A DNA stretch of 64,000 bases from Pseudomonadota bacterium (GTDB lineage: Bacteria > Pseudomonadota > Gammaproteobacteria > Xanthomonadales > Xanthomonadaceae). The position numbers and the translations under genes are program-made. Below the pieces are notes generated by a model. That model had not been told where the DNA came from, did no database searches, and saw nothing but the letters and a program-made list of their open reading frames with translations. How positions within the stretch are numbered: the first letter of the stretch is position 1; every line of letters begins with the position of its first letter. The DNA lies in assembly GCA_018242445.1 (NCBI GenBank), contig JAFEBW010000016.1, forward strand, positions 41,299 to 105,298, read 5' to 3'. Positions 43,172 to 52,665 of the stretch are shown here, piece by piece.

Positions 43172-45706
43172 TCAATCGAAATCCTGCGTGAAACGCAACC
43201 CCAGCGTGCGCGGCTGGATCGGGATGATGTAGTACTGGCCGTTCGGATACCCCGGCACCACGCCGTGCGCGGCGCACACTTGCGGCGTGCACGACGAGAA
43301 GCGCCCCATCTCGCCCCTGGCGCCGAAAGCATTGTTGAGGAATCCGTCCAGCGCCCAGTTTCCATGCCGGATGCCCGCGGAGAAATCGAACGTGTTGTAG
43401 GCCGGCAAATCGCCCAGCAAGCTGCGCTCGATGGCCCGCAGATCCGATGTGCGCCTGCCGACGTGCACGAACGCGCCCTGCACGTAGGCATCCATGCCGT
43501 CGACCTGGAACTCGTAGCGGGCGATCAGGTTGGCCTTGAACTTCGGCGTGATCGGCAATTGCGTGCCCTTGGGCGCGAGCGGTACCGCGCAATCGGTGAT
43601 CGGATGGCCGTTGGCGTCGGTGGCGCCGCAGTAATTCGCGGTCAGCTTGGCGTCGTACCAGGCCGCGCTGCCGGTGATCAGCAGGTCGTCGGTGGCGCGC
43701 CAGTTGATGTTGGTCTCCATGCCGTTGATGCGCGCCTGGTTGGCGTTGTGGATCTCCGGCAGGCTGTTCTGGCCGAGCACGGTGAACTGGAAGTCCTTCC
43801 AGCGCTCGTCGAACACCGCGCCGTTCCAGCGGAACCGTCCATCCGCCCAGGAGGTCTTCCAGCCGGCCTCGTAATTGGTCAGGAAGTCCGAGAGGTACGG
43901 AGGCAGGGTGCTGCGGCGGTTCACGCCGCCAGGGCGGTAGCCTTCCGACCAGGTCGCGTAGATCATCTTCGTCGGATCGATCTGCCAGCTCAGGTTGAAC
44001 TTGCCGACGTGGTTGGTCTCGCGCACGCTCTTGGAAACCTCGGTGCACGGCGCTCCGTTGTAAGGCACGAAGGGAACCTGGCAGGAAGCCACGCCTTGCG
44101 AGCTCCAGCCCCAATCGCCGAAGCCGAAGAAGCCGTCGAGGCTGTTGTGGACTCGGAATTCGCGTATTCCGGCCGTGGCCTTGAGGTCGTCGGTGATCTT
44201 GTAGGTGGCCTCGCCGAACAGGGCCTCGTCGCGGTCCACGCGCGTTTGATCCGTCAGCCACAGCGTGTTCGGCCAGCCTGGAACCGACTGTTCGGGAGAA
44301 AAGCCGTCGATCAGGTAGTCCTGCAGGATGTCATGGCTCTGGCGCTGCCAGTAGAAACCGCCGACGAAACTCAGGCGCCAGTCGGCTGGCGAGGATATCC
44401 GCAACTCGTGGCTGGTCTTGCGGAACCCGTCCACGTTGTGGATGTGCTGCGACGGATTGATGATGTGCCCGCCCGGCGCGCACGACGACGTCGCTTGGTC
44501 GTAATGATCGCAGATGAATTTCCCGTAGCTGAGCAGGGAGTCGTACCAGAACGAATAATCGTTGTAATCCAGGTCGGAGCGCTCGTGCCGGTTCAGATGG
44601 GCGAAGGCATAGGTCAGGTCGAAAGCGCCGATCTTGCCCTGAACCGTCAACGCCGCCTGCGTCCAGCTGTCGGTGTTGTCCTCCGGATAGAAGTGCGTGA
44701 TCTGCTCGAACCCGACCTGCGGATCGTAGGCGAACAAGCCATTGGTGCGGGATCGCTGCGTGATGACGCTCGGGCTGACGGTCCAGCCGTCGTCCAGATC
44801 GATCTTCAGCGCGGCGCGCAGGCCGCGGGTATCGCCGTCGTTGTAGTGGCGGCGGGCGGCGCCCGTGCAAACGCGCACGGGAGAATCGACGCATCCGGAA
44901 TCGGCGTTGTCGATCGTGCCGCCCCAACTGGGGAACGTGCGCGTACCCGGCACGTTGTCGATGAAGCCGGCATCGTGCCTGCTCCATCCGACCACGCGCA
45001 GGGCGATGTGGTCGTTGAACGGCTGGTTGACGAAACCCTGCGCAACGTAACCGGCGCCGCCGTGATCGACGGCATTGGCCTCCACGACGTACTGCGCGGA
45101 AAAATGCGAGGGGTCGGGCTTGTTGGTGATGATGCGCAGCGTGCCCGATTGCGAGCTGGCGCCGTACAGCGTTCCTTGCGGGCCGGCGAGCGATTCGACG
45201 CGCGCAATGTCGTAGATCTGCAGGTTCAGCGGCCCGTCGATGGTGGTGATCGGCTCCTCGTCGAGGTAGACGCCCACGCTCGGCAGCGGCCCGGAATGGT
45301 TGTTGTCGCCGCCGTCGGCCACGCCGCGCATGTACACCTGCGCGCCGCGCTGGCCGCCGCCGCTGGTGGGATTGAAGGTCACCGCCGGCAGGTATTTGAC
45401 GAAATCGCTGAAATCGCGCACGTCGAGCTGGTCGAGCTTTTGCGTGCCCAGCACGTCGAGGCTCAACGGCACCTTCTGCGGGTTTTCCGCGCGCTTTTGC
45501 GCGGTCACGGTGATGGTGTCGAGGGTCTTGGCCTTGGTCTTGCCGTTGGCAGGCGCCGCATCGGCACCTTGGCCGCTCGGTGCGGGCGCCTGATCGGCCT
45601 GCGCCCATGCCGTGGTGCTGCATGCCAGGCAAACGGCCATCGCCAGTGGCAACCGACGGCACACGGGCGCGCGCCGCCCGCGATTCCCCTTTCGCGTCTC
45701 ACGCAT
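43172..45706 (-). CDS. TonB-dependent outer-membrane receptor
   Basis: An 844-residue receptor. It has a signal peptide (LPLAMAVCLACSTTAWA), an N-terminal spacer, a TonB-box-like DTITVTAQKR near residue 63, a plug domain (about 75-195, VESLAGPQGTLYGASSQSGTLRI) and a beta-barrel ending GLRFTQDF. Paired cysteines in several extracellular loops (for example CVDSPVRVC, CDHYDQATSSC) are typical of the sphingomonad/xanthomonad type. The substrate is unknown. GGAG lies 8 bases before the ATG at 45706. A sulfotransferase gene is 82 bp upstream on the same strand. Confidence 0.93.
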   Translation of the reverse strand: MRETRKGNRGRRAPVCRRLPLAMAVCLACSTTAWAQADQAPAPSGQGADAAPANGKTKAKTLDTITVTAQKRAENPQKVPLSLDVLGTQKLDQLDVRDFSDFVKYLPAVTFNPTSGGGQRGAQVYMRGVADGGDNNHSGPLPSVGVYLDEEPITTIDGPLNLQIYDIARVESLAGPQGTLYGASSQSGTLRIITNKPDPSHFSAQYVVEANAVDHGGAGYVAQGFVNQPFNDHIALRVVGWSRHDAGFIDNVPGTRTFPSWGGTIDNADSGCVDSPVRVCTGAARRHYNDGDTRGLRAALKIDLDDGWTVSPSVITQRSRTNGLFAYDPQVGFEQITHFYPEDNTDSWTQAALTVQGKIGAFDLTYAFAHLNRHERSDLDYNDYSFWYDSLLSYGKFICDHYDQATSSCAPGGHIINPSQHIHNVDGFRKTSHELRISSPADWRLSFVGGFYWQRQSHDILQDYLIDGFSPEQSVPGWPNTLWLTDQTRVDRDEALFGEATYKITDDLKATAGIREFRVHNSLDGFFGFGDWGWSSQGVASCQVPFVPYNGAPCTEVSKSVRETNHVGKFNLSWQIDPTKMIYATWSEGYRPGGVNRRSTLPPYLSDFLTNYEAGWKTSWADGRFRWNGAVFDERWKDFQFTVLGQNSLPEIHNANQARINGMETNINWRATDDLLITGSAAWYDAKLTANYCGATDANGHPITDCAVPLAPKGTQLPITPKFKANLIARYEFQVDGMDAYVQGAFVHVGRRTSDLRAIERSLLGDLPAYNTFDFSAGIRHGNWALDGFLNNAFGARGEMGRFSSCTPQVCAAHGVVPGYPNGQYYIIPIQPRTLGLRFTQDFD

Positions 45707-45788
45707 CGCAGATCTCCCCTTTGAGTGTTGGTGAACCCCTGGTTCCGCTCCCTCGTCACACCCTTGTCGCACTCTCGTACCGCGCTCC

Positions 45789-47771
45789 CTAACACGGCAT
45801 GGCGGGATATTGCCCCAAAACCGGACCCAACGCATGCTTCAGCGGGTTCAGCCACGGCTCGAAATGCCGCCACTGATCCAGGCCGTCGCGGTTGATCGGG
45901 CGACGCACCTGCTCGGCGCTGGCGGTGGCCACCGCGCGCGGGTTCTCGTGGAAGCGCAGGCAGCCTTCCTCGAACGGCAGCCCGCAATGCTCCAGCAACT
46001 GCCGGACCTGCGCCTGCGTATCCCCGACCATCGCCTCGTGGAACACGCGGTGCACGCGCCCCGGCAGTGCCGCGTCCATGCGATCCATGAACCCCACGTA
46101 GTCGCGGTAGTACCGGCCGATGTCTTCAAGCGAATAGGTGAAATTCTGCCCGCGCGCGAAATGTTGCTTGAATGCCGAGAAGCAGCAGGCGAGCGGGTGC
46201 CGGCGCGCATCCACGATGCGGGCATTGGGCAGGATCAGGTGGATCAAGCCCGCGTGGACGAAATTGTTGGGCAGCTTGTCGATGAAATATCTCGCGCCCG
46301 TGCGTCGATGGATGCGGGTGCGTTCCAGATAGGCCCTGCCGAGATCGGCCAATTCGCCCGGGCGCAGCCGGCGCAAGGCTTCGTGCCAGGCCGCCTCGCG
46401 CGATCCGATGCGCTTGTGCAGGTCATGCACCAGCGCCGGCAGCGCGGGCAGTTCCATCGTGCCCTCCACCTGCGAATGGCTCGACAGGATTTGCTCGACC
46501 AGCGTGGACCCTGCGCGCGGCAGGCCGACGATGAAGATCGGATCGGGCGCGCCGCAGCCCGCGCCGGCGTGCCGCGCGAAGCACTCCGCATCGAAACTGC
46601 GCGCCACGCGTTGGAGTTTGGCGGCATTCGCATCGGCGCTGTAGGGCACCATCGCCAGGCGCAACCGGTTGCCTTGCGCATAGCGGGCGAACGCTTCGGC
46701 GTAATCGCCTTCGTCCTCCAGCGCCTTGGCGAGCGCGAATTCGAAGTGCATGCGGCGCTCGGCGTCGAGGTCGGAGCGTTGCGATTGGGCGCGCATCGCC
46801 GCGCGCTCGGCGGCGTCGAAACGGTACGTTTTCAGATTGGCCAGGCTCCAGTACGATTCGCCCGCGGTCGGATCCAGCGCGATGCTTCTCCGATAGGCAT
46901 CGATGCAGCGCTCGCGCCGGCCCGCCGCCTTCAGCGCGTTGCCGTAGCTCATCCAGATCCGCGGGCGATCGGGGTGTTCGGCCATCAGGCGATCGTAGAT
47001 CGCGATGGCGGGCGCATAGTCGCCCATCCGGCACAAGACGACGGCCTTGAGGTTCCGGTAGCCCGGGTCGTCCGGCTCGAGCGCCAGCAATGTTTCCGCC
47101 TGGGTCAACGCCTCCGCATGGCGGTTCGTCCGGTTGAGCATCTGCGCGTAATTTTGCCTGGCCGCGTGGAACCCCGGCGCCAGTTCAAGGCAGCGTTCCA
47201 GCAAGGCAATCGCATCGGCGTCCTCGCCCAGCCGCCCGGCGACTTCCGCCAACATGCGCATGGCCGCGACATCGGTCGGGAACGCCTTCAGGCGCGCGCG
47301 CAACATCGGCTCGGCCTCGGGCAGCCGGTTGTGTCGCAACGCCGTGGCCGCGCGCATCAGCGGCACATCCCGGGCCGAATGGCCAACGTGCTGCACGTAA
47401 GCCTCGCCGGCTGCGCCGGCATCGCCGTCCGCCACGAGCGCATCGCCCAGCGCAAGCCAGACGCGCGGCAGATCCGGTTGCAACGATGCCGCGCGGCGCA
47501 ACGAATCCACCGCCTCGCGGGCATGCAAGGCTCGCGCCTGCGCGATCCCCAACTCCATGTGCGCCGCCGCCCAATCGGGGTGCAAATGTGTCAGCGTCGC
47601 CAGAACATCCATCGCGGCCGACACTTCGCCGAGCGCCGTGCGTGCGGCCCCGAGGATCAGCATCGCCACGCCGTGCCGACCATCCACTCGCAGAACCTTC
47701 TCGGCCTGCGAGGCCGCTCGCGCCGGGTCGTCTTCCAGCCACCGCGCCGCCTGCGCCAGTGCGCGTTCCAT
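45789..47771 (-). CDS. TPR-sulfotransferase fusion protein
   Basis: About 660 residues. Residues 1-350 contain some ten TPR-like helix pairs (for example WAAAHMELGIAQARALHAREAV, PRIWMSYGNALKAAGRRERCIDAY). Residues 390-640 are a sulfotransferase domain with the PAPS 5'-loop PIFIVGLPRAGSTLVEQIL and the downstream RDARRHPLACCFSAF 3'-phosphate segment. Substrate and location are unknown. The start is uncertain: the ATG at 47771 is used; in-frame GTGs at 47810 and 47864 would add up to 31 residues. Pairing with a TonB receptor is recurrent in related bacteria. Confidence 0.85.
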   Translation of the reverse strand: MERALAQAARWLEDDPARAASQAEKVLRVDGRHGVAMLILGAARTALGEVSAAMDVLATLTHLHPDWAAAHMELGIAQARALHAREAVDSLRRAASLQPDLPRVWLALGDALVADGDAGAAGEAYVQHVGHSARDVPLMRAATALRHNRLPEAEPMLRARLKAFPTDVAAMRMLAEVAGRLGEDADAIALLERCLELAPGFHAARQNYAQMLNRTNRHAEALTQAETLLALEPDDPGYRNLKAVVLCRMGDYAPAIAIYDRLMAEHPDRPRIWMSYGNALKAAGRRERCIDAYRRSIALDPTAGESYWSLANLKTYRFDAAERAAMRAQSQRSDLDAERRMHFEFALAKALEDEGDYAEAFARYAQGNRLRLAMVPYSADANAAKLQRVARSFDAECFARHAGAGCGAPDPIFIVGLPRAGSTLVEQILSSHSQVEGTMELPALPALVHDLHKRIGSREAAWHEALRRLRPGELADLGRAYLERTRIHRRTGARYFIDKLPNNFVHAGLIHLILPNARIVDARRHPLACCFSAFKQHFARGQNFTYSLEDIGRYYRDYVGFMDRMDAALPGRVHRVFHEAMVGDTQAQVRQLLEHCGLPFEEGCLRFHENPRAVATASAEQVRRPINRDGLDQWRHFEPWLNPLKHALGPVLGQYPAMPC

Positions 47772-47940
47772 CGTCGCCGCGTCGGTGGATGTGTCGGTGC
47801 GGATCGTCACGTGGCTGGCTGGCTTGGCATCGGCAACCCGACGGCTGGTCGGATCGGGCCACACTGCGCAAGATTCATGCCGCCGTCAACAGGACGGCCG
47901 AGCGGACGGCGCCTGGACGAATGAATGGCACGGTTGCGAA

Positions 47941-48094
47941 GGCAGCGCTGATTGAGTCGGCGTTGCCCGTCGGCCATGGCTGGCCGACCACGCATCGATC
48001 ACGCAAGCGATTGATTCGTGCGAGCTTCAGTGCGGGCGTGTACCGGACTGAAGCGTGCGTTGATGATTCCTGGATGGAAACATTCAACGCTTCC
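47941..48094. repeat. MITE-like element, copy B
   Basis: This lies in the 377-bp gap between the sulfotransferase and panD, in which nothing else is seen. The left end GGCAGCGCTGATTGAGTCGG and CGTTGCCCGTCGGCCATGG match copy A (26005-26088); the right end CCTGGATGGAAACATTC..CGCTTCC also matches. The middle is about 70 bp longer than in copy A and holds a dyad around AGCTTCAGTGCG / CGGACTGAAGCGTG. It encodes no protein. Confidence 0.65.
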
Positions 48095-48148
48095 CGAAGT
48101 TCTGCGCCGCGCACTGGCCGCGCGTCGCCCACCGCCGCTTCGCCCAGC

Positions 48149-48529
48149 TCACGCCGCCTGCATGGGCATCGATTCGTTGGTGTGGGTCAGGCGGTTGTGG
48201 CGATCGACATACACCAGCGTCGGCTTGTGCTGCGCGGCCTGCGCGGCATCGAATTGGCCGTAGGCGCAGATGATGACGAGGTCGCCGGGGCTGGCGCGGT
48301 GGGCGGCGGCGCCGTTGACCGAGATGATGCCGCTGCCGGGCTCGGCCTTGATCGCGTAGGTGACGAAGCGCTCGCCGTTGTTGACGTTGAAGATGTGCAC
48401 CTGCTCGTTCTCGATGATGCCGGCGATTTCCAGCAGGCGCGCGTCGATCGCGCACGAACCCTCGTAATGCAGTTCGGCGTGGGTGACGCTGGCGCGGTGG
48501 ATCTTGGCCTTGAGCAAGGTCAGGTGCAT
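48149..48529 (-). CDS. panD: aspartate 1-decarboxylase
   Basis: A 126-residue pyruvoyl enzyme that makes beta-alanine for pantothenate. The self-cleavage site is Gly24-Ser25 in YEGSCAID; Lys9 (LLKAKIH) and Tyr58-type residues around RFVTYAI are conserved, and [19 protein letters not shown] is the active-site loop. Length matches the family (126). It is last in the pcnB-folK-panB-panC-panD run, 108 bp after panC. Confidence 0.97.
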   Translation of the reverse strand: MHLTLLKAKIHRASVTHAELHYEGSCAIDARLLEIAGIIENEQVHIFNVNNGERFVTYAIKAEPGSGIISVNGAAAHRASPGDLVIICAYGQFDAAQAAQHKPTLVYVDRHNRLTHTNESMPMQAA

Positions 48530-48637
48530 GGTGCGGCTCCTGCAAAGGGTGCGACGATACGCGCAGGCGGCGAGTGTAGGACGCTGGTTTGCGCACTGCA
48601 ACATGGGGCTTGGCAAAGCGCCATCGCGTTCACGGTT

Positions 48638-49492
48638 TCACGCTGCCGTTTCGCCCAGCGCCAAGTTGTCGATCAGGCGGGTGCTGCCCAGGCGCGCGGC
48701 GATCAGCGCGATCAACCCGCTGCGTTCGTCGTCGGCGGGTTGGGACAAATCCGCGCGATGGATGGCCGCGTAATCCACCGCGAAACCGGCAGCCGTCAAA
48801 CGCGCGGCGGTTTCGGCTTCGACCGCTTTCAACGATTGCCCCGCCTGCACCGCCGCCCGCATCGAAAGCAATGCGCGATGAATCTCCGGCGCGACGGCGC
48901 GCTCGGCGGACGACAGGTACTGATTGCGCGAACTCAGCGCCAGGCCGTCGGCAGCCCGCGCGATCGGCGCGCCGATGATCGCGATCGGGAAGGCCAGCTC
49001 GCGCACGAGGTAGTCGATCACCCGCAGTTGCTGGTAGTCCTTGCGCCCGAACACGGCCACATCCGGCTGCACCATGTTGAACAGGCGCGCGACCACGGTG
49101 GCCACGCCGTCGAAGTGGCCGGGCCGATGCGCGCCGTCGAGGATGGTGGTGATGCCAGGCACCCGCACCTGCACCGCTTGCTCGGCACCGCAGGGATACA
49201 TCTGCGCAACCGTGGGCGCGAACAGGCCATCGCAGCCATGTGCAGCGAGTCCTTGCGCGTCGGCATCGAGGGTGCGCGGGTAGCGTGCGAAATCCTCGTT
49301 GGGCCCGAATTGCGTGGGGTTGACGAACACGCTGGCGACGACCTTGTCGGCATGCGCATGCGCCAATCCGACCAGCGAATAATGCCCGTCGTGCAGGTTG
49401 CCCATGGTCGGCACGAAGCCCACGCGCAGCCCTGCGTGCTTCCACGCGCGCACCTGCTCGCGCAGGGCTTCGACGGTGGTGAACGTGTGCAT
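48638..49492 (-). CDS. panC: pantothenate synthetase
   Basis: A 284-residue nucleotidylyltransferase-fold ligase joining pantoate and beta-alanine with ATP. Seen are FVPTMGNLHDGH with the HIGH-like DGHYSL near residue 36, SVFVNPTQFGPNEDFARYPR, GRKDYQQL and the KMSKS-like LSSRNQYLSS. Length is that of E. coli PanC (283). It starts 6 bp after panB. Confidence 0.97.
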   Translation of the reverse strand: MHTFTTVEALREQVRAWKHAGLRVGFVPTMGNLHDGHYSLVGLAHAHADKVVASVFVNPTQFGPNEDFARYPRTLDADAQGLAAHGCDGLFAPTVAQMYPCGAEQAVQVRVPGITTILDGAHRPGHFDGVATVVARLFNMVQPDVAVFGRKDYQQLRVIDYLVRELAFPIAIIGAPIARAADGLALSSRNQYLSSAERAVAPEIHRALLSMRAAVQAGQSLKAVEAETAARLTAAGFAVDYAAIHRADLSQPADDERSGLIALIAARLGSTRLIDNLALGETAA

Positions 49493-49498
49493 CGGCGA

Positions 49499-50329
49499 TC
49501 AGGCGTAGCTGTGCTCGGGGCCGGGGAAGCTGCCATCGCGCACCGCGGCGACATAAGCCTTCACCGCGCCGGTCACCGAGCCGCCCTCGGCGAGGAAATC
49601 CTTGACGAAGCGCGGCCGGCGATGCCCGCTGGCCAGCCCGAGCATGTCGTGCAGCACCAGCACCTGGCCGTCGCAATCCGGGCCGGCGCCGATGCCGATG
49701 GCGGGAATCCGCAAGGCCTGGCTGATGCGCGCGGCCAGCGCGCCCGGCACGCATTCGAGCACCAGCAGTTCGGCGCCGGCGGCCTCCACCGCGAGCGCAT
49801 CGTCGAACAACCGCTGCGCAGCGGCTTCCTCGCGGCCTTGCACGCCGTAGCCGCCGAGCTTGTTCACCGATTGCGGGGTCAGGCCCAGATGCCCGCACAC
49901 CGGGATGTCGCGCTCGACCAAGAAACCGATGGCGTCGAGCACATGGCCAGCACCTTCCACCTTCACCATCGCCGCGCCGCCTTGCGCCATCAAAGCCGTG
50001 GCGGCGTCGAGTGCGCGCTCCGGTGTGGCGCAGGTCTGGAACGGCATGTCGGCGACCAATAGCGCCGCGCGCAAGCCGCGCGCCACGCACTGCGTGTGAT
50101 AGACGATGTCGGCGACGGTGACCGGCAAGGTGCTCGGCTGGCCCTGCACCACCATGCCCAGCGAGTCGCCGACCAGCACGATGTCCACCCCGCCGGCGTC
50201 CACCGCGCGCGCGAAACCGGCATCGTAGGCAGTGAGCATCGCCAGCTTGCGGCCCTCGCGCTTGGCCTGCCGCAACGAAGGCACGGTGACGGCGGGGCGC
50301 GGCTTGGGTTTGTCGTCGGAGGCGTACAT
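49499..50329 (-). CDS. panB: 3-methyl-2-oxobutanoate hydroxymethyltransferase
   Basis: A 276-residue TIM-barrel enzyme that makes ketopantoate using methylene-tetrahydrofolate. Metal ligands are in [51 protein letters not shown] and [16 protein letters not shown] are the family blocks. It precedes panC by 6 bp. No clear Shine-Dalgarno precedes the ATG at 50329. Confidence 0.97.
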   Translation of the reverse strand: MYASDDKPKPRPAVTVPSLRQAKREGRKLAMLTAYDAGFARAVDAGGVDIVLVGDSLGMVVQGQPSTLPVTVADIVYHTQCVARGLRAALLVADMPFQTCATPERALDAATALMAQGGAAMVKVEGAGHVLDAIGFLVERDIPVCGHLGLTPQSVNKLGGYGVQGREEAAAQRLFDDALAVEAAGAELLVLECVPGALAARISQALRIPAIGIGAGPDCDGQVLVLHDMLGLASGHRRPRFVKDFLAEGGSVTGAVKAYVAAVRDGSFPGPEHSYA

Positions 50330-50406
50330 CGCAAAGGTCGTCGATTACGGAAGCGGCTTACTCTAGCAGGCAATGCCCGAGCAGCGACTCGAACGCGAGC
50401 ACGGGC

Positions 50407-50910
50407 TCACTCCAGCGCGTCGATGCCGACGGCATCGACCTTGGCCAGCAAATCGGCCGCACGCCCTCGGCCTGGCACCTGCGCATCCGGAGCGATCTCG
50501 GCCAGCGGCACCAGCACGAAGGCGCGCTCGTGCAGGCGCGGATGCGGCACGTGCAGGCCTTCGCTCGCGAGGGTCGCCTCGCCGTACAGCAGCAGGTCGA
50601 GGTCGAGCGTGCGCGGGCCCCAGCGTGGCGTGGCGGCGGCGCGATCGCGGCCGTGTTCGCGCTCGATGGCCAACAGCGCGGCGAGCAGTTCATCGGCGGG
50701 CAGTGATGTTTCCAGCAGCGCTGCCGCGTTGATGAAATCCGGCTGCGCGGTCAGGCCCCATGCCGGCGTGCGGTACAACCGCGAACGACGGATGACGCGG
50801 CTGCCGGGCAGCAGGTTCAAGGCATCGAGCGCTTTCGCGATCGCGGCAGGCACGTCGCCGAGGTTGCCGCCCAGGCCGATGCAGGCGCGCACCGTGTTCG
50901 CGTGGCTCAT
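50407..50910 (-). CDS. folK: 2-amino-4-hydroxy-6-hydroxymethyldihydropteridine pyrophosphokinase
   Basis: A 167-residue HPPK of folate synthesis. Motifs are GLGGNLGDVPA at the N-terminus, SRLYRTPAWGLTAQPDFINAA (in part), and RWGPRTLDLDLLLYG with the magnesium-binding DLD, then VPHPRLHERAFVLVPLAEIAP. Length is that of E. coli FolK (159). It is 12 bp downstream of pcnB and 77 bp upstream of panB. Confidence 0.96.
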   Translation of the reverse strand: MSHANTVRACIGLGGNLGDVPAAIAKALDALNLLPGSRVIRRSRLYRTPAWGLTAQPDFINAAALLETSLPADELLAALLAIEREHGRDRAAATPRWGPRTLDLDLLLYGEATLASEGLHVPHPRLHERAFVLVPLAEIAPDAQVPGRGRAADLLAKVDAVGIDALE

Positions 50911-50922
50911 CGGCGCAACGCC

Positions 50923-52317
50923 TCAGGGCGCCGTATCCGGCTCGCCGGCATCGCTGGCCGAGGCATGACGCTTGCGGCGACGTGGGCGGCGGCGTTTCTT
51001 CGCCGTCTCCGCGCCATCCTCGGCAGCATCCGCGGCGGTTTCTGGCGTCGACGCACGCGGCGGATGCGCGAGTTGTTCGGCCAGCTCCGCCGCCGGCAGT
51101 TCCTGCGCCTGCGTCCAGAACGCCAGCGGACCGGCCAGTTCGGGCTGCTCGAGGGTGCGCAGGGCGAGAAAATCGTAGGCGGCGCGGAAGCGCGGGTGCG
51201 CCATCAGGCGGAACACGCGCTTGCGCTGGCGGATGTCGAAGCGCGATTGCAGCAGCCAGATCTCCTGCATCGGGATCGAGAACCGCCGCGGCATCGCGAT
51301 CCGTCGCGCCTGCTGGAAGGTGACGCGGTCGGCGGCGCGCTGCTGCATCGCCAGCGGATCGAGGTGTTCGTGCGCGAGCAGGCCCAGTTCACGGCGGAAG
51401 GCCGGCCACAGCAAGGCGGCGAACAGGAAGTACGGCGTCACCGTCTTGCCCTCGCGCACGCGCGCGTCGGTGTTCACCAGCGCCTGCCGCAACATGGCGC
51501 GCTGGCGGCCGTCGTGGTCGTCGGCCAGCGCGGCGGCGGTTTCCGGCAGGATCGCCGCGAGCAGGCCGAGGCGTTCGAGCGCATCGAAACTCGCCGCGCC
51601 GTGGCCGGCGAGAAACAGCTTGAGCATCTCGTCGAACAAGCGCGCCGGCGGCGCCTCGGCCAGCAGCGGTGCCAGCGCCGCGATCGGCGCTGCGGTGGCC
51701 GCTTCGATCGAGAATCCGAGCTTGGCCGCCAGCCGCGCCGCGCGCAGCATGCGCACCGGATCCTCGCGGTAGCGCTGCTCGGGGTCGCCGATCAGGCGCA
51801 GGCTGCGGTGTTGTATGTCCTCCCAGCCGCCGACGTAATCGAGCACGGCAAAATCGCGCACGCCGTAGTACAGCGCATTGACGGTGAAATCGCGGCGCAC
51901 CGCGTCGTCCTCGATGCTGCCGTACACGTTGTCGCGCAGCAGGCGGCCGCCTTCGTGGGTTTCGCGGTCGCCGCTGCCGTCGTCCTCGTTGGCGCGGAAG
52001 GTGGCGACCTCGATGATCTCCGGGCCGAAGAACACATGCGCCAGCCGGAAGCGTCGGCCGATCAGGCGGCAATTGCGGAACAATGCCTTCACCTGTTCGG
52101 GCGTGGCGTTGGTGGCGACGTCGAAATCCTTCGGTCTGCCGCCGACCAGCAGGTCGCGCACCGCGCCGCCGACGAGGTAGGCATCGAAGCCGGCCTCGCC
52201 CAGCTTGTACAACACGCGCAGCGCGTTCGGGCTGATCTGCTTGCGCGAGATGCCGTGGATGTCGCGCGCGACGAGGCGCGGTGCGTGCGGTGGCGGGGGC
52301 GTGGGTGCGGGCGTCAT
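50923..52317 (-). CDS. pcnB: poly(A) polymerase I
   Basis: A 464-residue class II nucleotidyltransferase that adds 3' poly(A) tails to RNA for decay. Active-site blocks are AYLVGGAVRDLLVGGRPKDFDV near residues 46-66 and RRDFTVNALYY; RLIGDPEQRYREDPVRMLRAARLAAKLGF is the PAP-type helix that separates it from CCA-adding enzymes. The basic C-terminal tail (KKRRRPRRRKRHASAS) is typical of RNA-binding PcnB tails. It heads the folK-pan gene run. Confidence 0.93.
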   Translation of the reverse strand: MTPAPTPPPPHAPRLVARDIHGISRKQISPNALRVLYKLGEAGFDAYLVGGAVRDLLVGGRPKDFDVATNATPEQVKALFRNCRLIGRRFRLAHVFFGPEIIEVATFRANEDDGSGDRETHEGGRLLRDNVYGSIEDDAVRRDFTVNALYYGVRDFAVLDYVGGWEDIQHRSLRLIGDPEQRYREDPVRMLRAARLAAKLGFSIEAATAAPIAALAPLLAEAPPARLFDEMLKLFLAGHGAASFDALERLGLLAAILPETAAALADDHDGRQRAMLRQALVNTDARVREGKTVTPYFLFAALLWPAFRRELGLLAHEHLDPLAMQQRAADRVTFQQARRIAMPRRFSIPMQEIWLLQSRFDIRQRKRVFRLMAHPRFRAAYDFLALRTLEQPELAGPLAFWTQAQELPAAELAEQLAHPPRASTPETAADAAEDGAETAKKRRRPRRRKRHASASDAGEPDTAP

Positions 52318-52383
52318 GCTCGCGGCAGTGCCGCTGATCCTTGCGTGGGGTGACAGGCTTGCGGCATCGCCGCAAAGCCCTGA

Positions 52384-52389
52384 TATAAT
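52384..52389 (+). promoter_or_regulatory. -10 element of the tRNA-Glu promoter
   Basis: A perfect TATAAT lies 26 bases before the tRNA. A TTGCGG about 19 bases further upstream is a weak -35. The GC-rich stretch between the -10 and the tRNA could act as a discriminator, as expected for stringently controlled tRNA promoters. Confidence 0.7.
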
Positions 52390-52414
52390 AGCCGTTCGGT
52401 TCGCTGCTTGCCCC

Positions 52415-52490
52415 GCTCCCTTCGTCTAGAGGCCCAGGACACGGCCCTCTCAAGGCTGTAACACGAGTTCGAATCTCGTAGGGAGCGCCA
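52415..52490 (+). tRNA. tRNA-Glu (anticodon CTC)
   Basis: A 76-base tRNA with encoded CCA. The acceptor stem is GCTCCCT paired with AGGGAGC, the D-arm GTCTAGAGGCCCAGGAC, the anticodon stem CGGCC/GGCTG around the loop CTCTCAA (anticodon CTC), and the T-arm GAGTTCGAATCTC. The sequence is close to E. coli tRNA-Glu, which has anticodon TTC; CTC reads GAG only, so a second Glu tRNA must exist elsewhere. Confidence 0.97.
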
Positions 52491-52492
52491 TC

Positions 52493-52664
52493 CAGAGGAC
52501 TGAAGACAGATGACTGAGGACAGAAAGAATCGGCAGTCTCCAGTCGTCTGTTGACGTTTCACGAGTTTCGCATGGCCATCGACATTTCGACATGTGGCCA
52601 GCAGACGGCTGACCACGGACTACTGACTACCTTCTGTCCTCTGTCCTCTGTCTTCAGTCCTCTG
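52493..52664. repeat. 172-bp imperfect palindrome between tRNA-Glu and fdxA
   Basis: The left arm CAGAGGACTGAAGACAGA...AGGACAGAA is inverted as TTCTGTCCTCTG...TCTTCAGTCCTCTG at the right end. Inner blocks also pair (CCAGTCGTCTGTTG with CAGCAGACGGCTGA). The element starts 3 bases after the tRNA and ends 1 base before the fdxA start codon, so it fills the whole gap. It could end tRNA transcription and also places the fdxA start next to a stem with no Shine-Dalgarno. Confidence 0.7.
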
Positions 52665-52665
52665 A

